From: Flavobacterium ginsenosidimutans
GTDB lineage: Bacteria; Bacteroidota; Bacteroidia; Flavobacteriales; Flavobacteriaceae
Direction of reading: 5' to 3'
NCBI RefSeq assembly: GCF_003254625.1
Contig: NZ_QJRJ01000082.1
Location: 310,001 to 374,000 of the forward strand
DNA: 64,000 nt
In this document: piece after piece, positions 54,070 through 61,339 of the stretch
Layout of the letters: each line of letters begins with the position of its first letter
Numbering within the stretch: position 1 is the stretch's first letter
Notes under the pieces: model-generated
Databases searched by the model: none
The model's input: the letters and a program-made list of their open reading frames with translations, nothing else
What the model was told of the DNA's origin: nothing
Translations under genes and position numbers: made by a program

Positions 54070-54094
54070 TAAAAATAATTTTACTCAAAGTATT

Positions 54095-55519
54095 TTATTC
54101 TCTTGTCAGCGGAGCAAATTCTATTAGATTGTGCAGTCCGTTTTGAAAAGGAGGTTTTTTAATGCTGGTTTCCAAATATTCGATTACGGGTTTAATTGGA
54201 GGGAAGTTTAGGTGATACTGAAAAGCATCGTTGCTTCTAAATTTCTCGTAGGTTACAAACTGTGTTTCATCTCCTTCAATTTCAGAAAGCTGATACGTTA
54301 CGACTCCAGGCTCACTGCGAAATTGTGGCATCGCGATATGATAAGTATCTTTAAACTGCTGTTCTGTTCCTTTTTTTCCGTCAACAAACAGCATAATCAC
54401 AAGCTGATTGTCTTCTTTTTTGGAAGTTTTTCGCCACTGTTCTTTGGTTAAAGGTTCCAGATCTTTTACGTAATAGATTTTGGGCGAAGTTTTTAAGGAT
54501 TTTTCAGTTAAAGATTGTAAGGCTTTTGCCTGTGTTTTTTTACTGAAATCATCTAATTGTTTTTTTCCGTTCCATCTTTCAATCAGCCATAAAATATTGG
54601 TTTTGTCTTGTTCGTAAAAAGCTTCAGCCATAATATTTTCTTTGGATGAAAGAGAAGCGGTTACATAATCTTTTAATGCTTTTCTAAATGATTCTGAAAC
54701 ATTCTCTGGAACTTCATACATCGTTAATTTCGCAATGGTTTCAGAAGCCGTTAACTGTTGCAAAAGTGCTTCGCCAACTGCCTTTGCCGATTGTGGATTC
54801 TGTCCCGTAACCAATCGCTGGTCAACCGTAACATGTATCTGCCATAAACCTGATTTTTCAAAAATGGCTCCTCTTTCTATTAGTTTAGATTCTAATAAAA
54901 AAGGCGCGGCTTTATCCAGTTTTACAGCAGTTTCTTCTTCATTTGTAAAGGCATTAATTTTTTTGCCATCTACAAGATATTTATCATCAAGCTTAATATT
55001 TAAAAGTCCAGCAGAACCATGTGATACCGCACTGATGATTCCGTTATTTTCATATATTTTAGACGCTATTGCAATCAGCTGTTTATTATTTGGCAAATCC
55101 CACATCGCGCCGTGACCGCCAGCAAAATGTATAGCAGCATATTCTTCAGGATTAATGCTTTCGGGGTTCAGCGTGTTTTCTATTTTTTGTCTGTATTTTG
55201 TATCTAGCCAAAATTTCTTGTTTGTCGAATCACTTAAATTGAATCCTTCCACGGGTGCTTTGCCTCCTTTTGGACTGACAAAATCAACTTCGTATCCGGC
55301 ACTTGTTAGTACATCCCAAGGATGTGTTACTTCAGAAAGATAAAATCCTGTTTTCTCTCCCGTATTTCCCTTTTTTTCATGATTGGTGACCACGAACAAA
55401 ATTTTCTTTTTCATGTTTTCAGAATTTTTAGCTTTAACACTGGCTATAACAGTCATAGACATACAGAATGCGACTATTAAGACTTTTTGGGTAATTGAAT
55501 TATATGGTATTGTTTTCAT
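54095..55519 (-). CDS. Fusion: DJ-1/HSP31-like domain (Cys replaced by Ser) plus two ABM-like domains
   Basis: 474 residues with an N-terminal signal or anchor. Residues 38-255 are an HSP31-type DJ-1 domain: Glu63 in SEVTHPWDVL, GGHGAMWDLP, and AVSHGSAGLL, where the usual catalytic Cys before His is Ser166. Residues 258-360 and 370-474 look like two antibiotic-biosynthesis-monooxygenase (dimeric ferredoxin-like) domains, with NILWLIERWNGKKQLDDF and TQFVTYEKFRSNDAFQYHL. ABM proteins such as YgiN oxidise quinols. The promoter at 55641 carries the shared operator. This is a single-gene unit. Confidence 0.78.
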   Translation of the reverse strand: MKTIPYNSITQKVLIVAFCMSMTVIASVKAKNSENMKKKILFVVTNHEKKGNTGEKTGFYLSEVTHPWDVLTSAGYEVDFVSPKGGKAPVEGFNLSDSTNKKFWLDTKYRQKIENTLNPESINPEEYAAIHFAGGHGAMWDLPNNKQLIAIASKIYENNGIISAVSHGSAGLLNIKLDDKYLVDGKKINAFTNEEETAVKLDKAAPFLLESKLIERGAIFEKSGLWQIHVTVDQRLVTGQNPQSAKAVGEALLQQLTASETIAKLTMYEVPENVSESFRKALKDYVTASLSSKENIMAEAFYEQDKTNILWLIERWNGKKQLDDFSKKTQAKALQSLTEKSLKTSPKIYYVKDLEPLTKEQWRKTSKKEDNQLVIMLFVDGKKGTEQQFKDTYHIAMPQFRSEPGVVTYQLSEIEGDETQFVTYEKFRSNDAFQYHLNFPPIKPVIEYLETSIKKPPFQNGLHNLIEFAPLTRE

Positions 55520-55640
55520 ATTTTTTCATTTTAAATTTTCAGTTATCTCTTAGACAAATTTCCATTTTGAATATTCGTTAGAAGTTGATTTAAATCACTT
55601 TAAAAGAGTGATTATGATCACATTGTATTTAAAAACAGGA

Positions 55641-55688
55641 CAAAAGTATATCGGTCATTCTTTCCAAATCATTGACTTTGGTTAAGAA
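55641..55688 (-). promoter_or_regulatory. Promoter of the DJ-1/ABM gene with shared operator
   Basis: Minus strand TACTTTTG (55641-55648) is a -7 box. The operator at 55672-55688 is TTGACTTTGGTTAAGAA, identical in all 17 bases to that at 52324, again offset by 31 bp. Confidence 0.65.
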
Positions 55689-55699
55689 TGGATTTTTTT

Positions 55700-55762
55700 A
55701 ATTATGAATTATGAATTATGAATTGTGAATTGTGAATTGTGAATTGTGAATTGTGAATTGTG
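55700..55762. repeat. Heptamer tandem repeat
   Basis: Three AATTATG units followed by six AATTGTG units, without interruption. Nothing CRISPR-like: no spacers. Confidence 0.95.
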
Positions 55763-55789
55763 AAATTGATTAACTTCTTAATATTGTTA

Positions 55790-55983
55790 CGAAGTCCCAG
55801 CGGGACGAAATATTTATAGAAATAATCCGTGATTTGGAGAAGAGCTCCAGCGGAGCGAAATATGTCGCTCCGCTGGAGCTTTTTAGTCTACGTGATTTAT
55901 TTGTGTCTATAAATATGTCGCTTCTCCGAAGCTTTTAATTTCGAGGATTAATTTGTATCTATAAATCTTACGCTCTTCCAGAG
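55790..55983. repeat. Hairpin repeats of the CCAGCGG type
   Basis: AGCTCCAGCGGAGCGA (55842-55857) and TCGCTCCGCTGGAGCT (55864-55879) form a perfect 16-bp stem with a 6-nt loop. A related degenerate unit GTCCCAGCGGGACGAAATATTT precedes it and TTTATAGA/TCTATAAAT fragments follow. Sequence this GC-rich stands out from its surroundings. Confidence 0.85.
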
Positions 55984-56550
55984 CTAGTTATTGAGATAAA
56001 GTCTGCTAAGCGTTTCTCGACAGACTCCGAGATATTCTGCGATGTATTTTTTGGGTATTTTCTGCAAGATGCTTGGGTAATAACTTGCAAATTTTTCATA
56101 ACGCTCTTTTGGATTGTCTGATAGTAAAGAAATAATTCTTTTTTGTTGGGAAGAATAGAGCAGGGTTAATTTCATTCTAAAAAAATGCTCCATTTTATGA
56201 AGTTCAGAAGCTAGTTTTTCTCTTGCGTAAAGTGTCAGACATAATATTTCGGCATCTTCCATGCAGACAATATTTATAGTAGATTCTGTTTGATTGAAAT
56301 AGGCGTTATAATCTGAAATCCACCAATTTTTTATGGCAAACTGAAGAATATGTTCTTTGCCGTCTTTATTAATGTAAAACGCTCTGAGAGTACCTTTTAA
56401 AATCCAATATTCGCATTGAACTTTGTCTCCGCTTTGAATTAAATACTGATGCTTTTTTATTTTCTTTTTGGTAAAGAAAGTTTTGATATAAGCAAATTCT
56501 TCATCGCTTACAGGAGTGATTTCTTCAATATGATTTCGCAGCTGATCCAT
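55984..56550 (-). CDS. Crp/Fnr family transcription regulator
   Basis: 188 residues. Beta-roll sensor domain (YLIQSGDKVQCEYWILKGTLRAFYINKDGKEHI), dimer helix, and HTH (KYIAEYLGVCRETLSRLY). Related to but distinct from the gene at 52430. The DJ-1/ABM gene upstream of it carries the shared operator. A weak sigma-54 like site lies 57 nt upstream. Confidence 0.9.
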   Translation of the reverse strand: MDQLRNHIEEITPVSDEEFAYIKTFFTKKKIKKHQYLIQSGDKVQCEYWILKGTLRAFYINKDGKEHILQFAIKNWWISDYNAYFNQTESTINIVCMEDAEILCLTLYAREKLASELHKMEHFFRMKLTLLYSSQQKRIISLLSDNPKERYEKFASYYPSILQKIPKKYIAEYLGVCRETLSRLYLNN

Positions 56551-56606
56551 AGATAATACATCATTTTTGTGAATAAGTATTTAGATATCAATATGCTGTG
56601 AAAAAA

Positions 56607-56622
56607 GACTAAGAACATGCCA
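56607..56622 (-). promoter_or_regulatory. Weak candidate sigma-54 promoter
   Basis: Minus strand TGGCATGTTCTTAGTC has a perfect TGGCATG at -24 but TAGT at -12. Confidence 0.3.
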
Positions 56623-56792
56623 ATAATTTTATGAAACAGAAAAATGTGCAGAAATAGAATCTTAACTACTGTTATTACTGTTGTTTTTAGTTTTAGTTTT
56701 TTAAATATCAGAAAATCAAAACTTTATATTTCTACTAAAATTTCGGAGAAAAGAAAAATAGTTACGAAAAAAATGGAGTAATCTAAAATAGA

Positions 56793-58715
56793 TTACGACT
56801 TTGCGTAATCGTCTTTTTTAATGGCAAGTTTGTTCATTTTAGATTCTAATGTTGTAGGCTTGATATTTAATATAGAAGCGGCACCAGCTGTTCCGCGTAT
56901 TCTGCCATTTGCTTTTTTTAAAATTGAAATGATGTAATCGCGTTCAATTTGCTGCTGCGCATTTTTTACATCTTCTAAAGTCTGAACATTTTCTGTACTA
57001 AATGATTCCGAATGAGAAGAACTCAGCTTAAAATCTAATTCAGATTTTCCGTTATTTAATATAACCGACCTTTCGATAAAATTTTCTAATTCACGAATAT
57101 TTCCCGGCCAGTAGTATTCATTCATTTGTTGCAACATTTTTGGATTTATGCCATTAAAATTTTTGTTGACTTCCTTACAGAATTTTTCTGCGAAATAATT
57201 GGCTAATTCTGGAATATCGGATTTGCGTTCTCGCAAGGTAGGCATAGTTATAGGAAACACATTTAGACGGTAGTAAAGATCCATTCTGAAATTCCCTAGA
57301 GCAACTTCTTTTTCGAGATTTCGGTTTGTTGCCGCTACAATTCGTATATCAACTTTTCGTGCTGTATTTCCGCCGACGGAATCAATTTCTTTTTCTTGTA
57401 AAACGCGTAGTAATCGAATCTGCATTTCATTCGATAATTCGCCAATTTCATCCAGAAAAATAGTTCCTCCATCGGCCAGTTCAAATTTTCCTTTTCTACT
57501 TTCTATAGCGCCCGTAAATGCGCCTTTTTCATAACCAAATAATTCAGATTCTATTAAAGTTGGCGATATGGCAGCGCAGTTCACTTTTACAAAAGGACCA
57601 TTTTTTCGCATGGATAAATTATGAATAGACTGAGCTGCTTTTTCTTTTCCAGTTCCACTTTCTCCAAGTATAAGAACCGATGTATTGTAAGGCGCAACTT
57701 GTACAATAAGATCAAGAGTATTTAATAAAAGAGGATGTTTTCCAATAATATCAATAAATTGAGGAGAAATAGTTTCTTTAAAGTTTTCATTCTTTTTTGA
57801 GTCAACCAACTTTTGCTGATTTGTAACTCCATTCATAAGATTTGTAAAATCCTTTTTTGCACTCGTCAATAAATCAATGTGATGTTGCGAATAATTGTTT
57901 TTCTTTTGACTGCAGAATATATATTGAATGGTTAATTCATTATCTAATGAAAAAGGAAATACAAGAAAAGATTCTGCTCTAAAATGATCTTTTATAAATG
58001 ATAAATTTGGATTAAAATGTTCAGTGTTATTTTCATAAATAACAGTTTCATTTTCTAAATAATTGATTTCAGTAAAAGAAGAATTACTTTTTGAATTGAT
58101 AATGTTTCTCAATTCTTTTTCACCAATGTATTGATACTCGTCAAAACCTATACGCATATAAGCAGCGCTTTTGCGTTTGTTTAGATCTGTTTTTTTTATT
58201 TCGAATACAATCAAATCGTATGGAATAAATGCTTGTAAAATACGAGCAGTTTCTTGAAGATACTCTTCAAATTGAAGCGTTTGAAGACTTATCGAATTTA
58301 ACTTCTTTTGCAAAAGCTCTTCTTGTCTCAAACGAGATTCTATACTGTTTTTATGTCTGTAAGAAGCAATTTCTAAAGTAATAAGTAAATCTTTTTCTCT
58401 GAATGGTTTTACAAGAAAACCATAAGGATCTGTTCGTTTTGCTTCTTCAAGTATGGTTTGATTGGAGTTGGCAGAAAGATAAACAAAAGCAATGTTTTCG
58501 GCTTTTAATTTTTTTGCTAGATCAATTCCTGATTGTTTTCCTTCCAAATAAATATCTAATAACACAAGATCAGGTTTGTTTTTTGCAATATGTTCATTAG
58601 CTTCCTCAGCCGAAACAGCAATTCCAGTCACAATATAACCCGCTTGTTTTAATATAAGCTGCAAGTCATTTGCGACTATAAATTCATCTTCTACAATTAA
58701 AACTTTGCTGCCCAT
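56793..58715 (-). CDS. Response regulator, receiver/GAF-like/AAA+/Fis sigma-54 activator
   Basis: 640 residues. Receiver with Asp54 (VLLDIYL) and Lys103; GAF-like region about 135-305; AAA+ domain with GESGTGKE and GAFTGA (in YEKGAFTGA); Fis-type HTH at the end. It starts 6 bp after the kinase stop, so both are one operon. It has the same architecture as the gene at 42105 and is presumably activated by the neighbouring kinase. Confidence 0.93.
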   Translation of the reverse strand: MGSKVLIVEDEFIVANDLQLILKQAGYIVTGIAVSAEEANEHIAKNKPDLVLLDIYLEGKQSGIDLAKKLKAENIAFVYLSANSNQTILEEAKRTDPYGFLVKPFREKDLLITLEIASYRHKNSIESRLRQEELLQKKLNSISLQTLQFEEYLQETARILQAFIPYDLIVFEIKKTDLNKRKSAAYMRIGFDEYQYIGEKELRNIINSKSNSSFTEINYLENETVIYENNTEHFNPNLSFIKDHFRAESFLVFPFSLDNELTIQYIFCSQKKNNYSQHHIDLLTSAKKDFTNLMNGVTNQQKLVDSKKNENFKETISPQFIDIIGKHPLLLNTLDLIVQVAPYNTSVLILGESGTGKEKAAQSIHNLSMRKNGPFVKVNCAAISPTLIESELFGYEKGAFTGAIESRKGKFELADGGTIFLDEIGELSNEMQIRLLRVLQEKEIDSVGGNTARKVDIRIVAATNRNLEKEVALGNFRMDLYYRLNVFPITMPTLRERKSDIPELANYFAEKFCKEVNKNFNGINPKMLQQMNEYYWPGNIRELENFIERSVILNNGKSELDFKLSSSHSESFSTENVQTLEDVKNAQQQIERDYIISILKKANGRIRGTAGAASILNIKPTTLESKMNKLAIKKDDYAKS

Positions 58716-58721
58716 TGTAAA

Positions 58722-61169
58722 TCAAGTATTTAGATATATAAATTTAATTATTATATGTACGCCGTTATTATTTTCGATGCTAAAACTGCCTTTTAATTGT
58801 TTGGTAAGACCTTTTATAAGGTTAATTCCCAGAGAATTAGTGTCATTTTTATTCGTAAAAGCAGGCAGACCTATTCCGTTGTCTGATATTTTAAGGACAA
58901 TAGAATCATTATCTTCTTGAAACAAACTGATTTCTATAATTCCATTTTGCTTTTCTAAAAAGGCATATTTTATAGCATTTACGACACTTTCGGTAATGAT
59001 CAATCCCAGTGGAATCGCTTGTGAAACGTGAAGATTGATTGCTTGGATGTTCTTTTTAAAAGTGATCTGATTTTCATTGTCAAAACTTTCATGTAAATAA
59101 TGAACGAGTTCGTCAATGTACTGAGGCATGGCAATAGTCGAAATATTATCGTCATGATACAATTTCTGATGAATCATGGACACGGCTTGCATTCTTCGAA
59201 GACTATCTTTAACGGCCATTTTAGCATCGCTGTCTTTCAGATAAGCAGATTGTGAATTCAGCAGACTTGTAACCATTTGCAGGTTATTTTTAACTCGATG
59301 ATGCACTTCTTTAATAAGCCATTCTTTTTCTTTTAATAACTTTTGCTGTTCATCATTTAGGTTTTCTAAAAAGCTATTTTTTTGATCTAATTCAAGTTGA
59401 TTAGCTTTGAGCTTGCGATTGTTTTTTTGTTTGATGATATAGCTGTAAAGGAGAAGACAGACAATCACAATTAATAATAAGGCGCCAACTAAAAGAATGT
59501 TCTTTTCTCTTTCAGTTTCCCGAGATTGAACAAGCTGCAACTGATTTTGGGTATTTAATAATTTAATGTTTTTGTCTTTCTTATCAGTTTCATATTTAAT
59601 TAATAATTCGGCAAACTTTTTTTTCTGTTCTTCATTAAAAGAGGAGTCTTTATATTTCTGGCTTAAAAGCAGATTTTTAATGGCATCATTGTATTTTTTT
59701 TCAACAGAATCAATTTTAAAAAGGTTGTAGTAATACTCGCTTTTTTCTGCAACACCTATTTCAAAAGTATGCGAAATTCCATTTTTTAAAAGTTGTCTGG
59801 CTTTATAGGTTTTTCCTATATTTTGGTAAAAAGAAGCGATTTGAAAAAAGGCGGCAGGAAATTCATCATGAACATATTGAAGTGGATAATTCTTGGCTAT
59901 ATTTTGAAAGATAGAATAGTTTTTTTCTGCTAAGTCCATCTTTTTTAAACTTGCATAGGTTTCTCCTAATATGAAGGCAAAGTGCATTTTCTCAAAATCA
60001 GTAACAGGAGGGAATTCGCTTTCTGTTTTTTTAAGTAGAGTCAAGGCCTCATTACTTCGATGCAGTTTATTGAAGACCCAAGCTTTAGAAAGAAATGCTT
60101 TGTACCAATAAAGTTTGGTTTCTCGGGTTTTATTTTCCGAAGCTTTAGTGTACCAAAAGAGCGCTTCCTGGCTCTTTCCGTTGTGCTGATATAGTTGTCC
60201 TCTTCTCAAGAAAAACAGACCTTTGAAAATAGAATCTTCTTTGGAATGCATGCTTTCAATGCTTTTGTTGGAATAATACAAGGCCTTAACCAAATCTCCT
60301 TTTCGATAAGATAAATAGGAGAGTACATCAAAAGCATATTGATTGTGATAGTATTTTATTTCTTTTTGAAGTTGTAATATTTTATAAATCAGTTTCTGCG
60401 AGTCATCATAACGTCTGGCAATAAAATATTCGATGTTTATTTGAGACAAGGTTTCGATTTCCTTTTCTTTTTCCTTCAGATTCTGAAATATAGAAAGTGC
60501 TTTTTGAAAATAAACCAGTCTCTTTGGATTGCCATATTGTAAAGTTTTTCCAGCTTCTAAAAGTGCTCTGGCTAGATCCAGATTATTTTCAGATTGTTTG
60601 CAGTGTTTTTCAATTTCTGCATATAATTTTTGACTTGCATCTGTATTTCCTCTTTGATTAAGCAAATTGGCTTTTAACATCAAGGCTCCAATTTTCCATT
60701 TATCCCATTTTTTCTGCTGTAAAATTTCTTCTAGATATTTTTCGGCTTTGTCAAGATCTGTTTTTTGCGCACCAGATTTAAAAATGAAATAATTGCTCAG
60801 TTCAAGAAGCATTAAAAAACGGTTTTCTCCTTTTAGTTTTGGAAGTAAATTTTTGGCTTGATTTACTTTATCTTCTTCAAGAAGTTTAATTGCAGGAATA
60901 CTTGTGCCATTGCTATAACTTTCATTATTGGGAATTAAAATACTCAAATTATAAAGTCGGCATGAAGCTCTAACAGCGCTGTCTTTGTCAATTTGTCCTT
61001 GGCTAATTGTATGGAGATAATCTGAAGTAATATGAACTAATAGCCTTTGTTTTGCAATATCAGTGTAACCACTTTTATTATACTGTGCGTAGAAGTTTAA
61101 GCTACAAAATAGTAAGAGGAAAAGTAATTTTCGGCCTATTGTAAATGGTTGAAAAAGCGTATAATTCAT
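58722..61169 (-). CDS. TPR-containing sensor histidine kinase, HisKA_2 type
   Basis: 815 residues. Signal peptide, TPR-like repeats to about 535, a membrane segment near 565-585 (ILLVGALLLIVIVCLLLYSY), coiled linker, EVHHRVKNNLQ with His623/624, and HATPase_c (TESVVNAIKYAF). In an operon with its response regulator. A TonB receptor gene lies upstream on the same strand. Confidence 0.92.
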   Translation of the reverse strand: MNYTLFQPFTIGRKLLFLLLFCSLNFYAQYNKSGYTDIAKQRLLVHITSDYLHTISQGQIDKDSAVRASCRLYNLSILIPNNESYSNGTSIPAIKLLEEDKVNQAKNLLPKLKGENRFLMLLELSNYFIFKSGAQKTDLDKAEKYLEEILQQKKWDKWKIGALMLKANLLNQRGNTDASQKLYAEIEKHCKQSENNLDLARALLEAGKTLQYGNPKRLVYFQKALSIFQNLKEKEKEIETLSQINIEYFIARRYDDSQKLIYKILQLQKEIKYYHNQYAFDVLSYLSYRKGDLVKALYYSNKSIESMHSKEDSIFKGLFFLRRGQLYQHNGKSQEALFWYTKASENKTRETKLYWYKAFLSKAWVFNKLHRSNEALTLLKKTESEFPPVTDFEKMHFAFILGETYASLKKMDLAEKNYSIFQNIAKNYPLQYVHDEFPAAFFQIASFYQNIGKTYKARQLLKNGISHTFEIGVAEKSEYYYNLFKIDSVEKKYNDAIKNLLLSQKYKDSSFNEEQKKKFAELLIKYETDKKDKNIKLLNTQNQLQLVQSRETEREKNILLVGALLLIVIVCLLLYSYIIKQKNNRKLKANQLELDQKNSFLENLNDEQQKLLKEKEWLIKEVHHRVKNNLQMVTSLLNSQSAYLKDSDAKMAVKDSLRRMQAVSMIHQKLYHDDNISTIAMPQYIDELVHYLHESFDNENQITFKKNIQAINLHVSQAIPLGLIITESVVNAIKYAFLEKQNGIIEISLFQEDNDSIVLKISDNGIGLPAFTNKNDTNSLGINLIKGLTKQLKGSFSIENNNGVHIIIKFIYLNT

Positions 61170-61243
61170 AATATGATACTTTGTTGATTAATTATGGAAT
61201 TTTACTTTTTAAATCTGCAATAGATTGATAAGTAGCTTATTGT

Positions 61244-61273
61244 CAAAAATACAATAAAGTATTTAACTGCAAA
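61244..61273 (-). promoter_or_regulatory. Promoter of the kinase/regulator operon
   Basis: Minus strand TTTG (61270-61273), 18-bp spacer and TATTTTTG (61244-61251) match the Bacteroidota consensus, 75 bp before the start codon. Confidence 0.65.
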
Positions 61274-61339
61274 AACCAAAAAAGGAAATCAATAAAATGT
61301 ATTAATGCAATGCTTTTTCATAATAAGAGAATTAACATC

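Larger units (their letters stand above)
55520..55983. other. Intergenic region with operator and repeats
   Basis: 464 bp holding the promoter/operator (55641-55688), the heptamer tandem repeat (55700-55762) and hairpin repeats (55790-55983). No gene is seen. Confidence 0.6.

Noticed and set aside
54735..55115. + strand frame of 126 codons
   Set aside because: Antisense to the conserved DJ-1 domain; composition mirrors that gene.
55700..55762. CRISPR array
   Set aside because: Seven-base units are directly adjacent, with no spacers and no cas genes.
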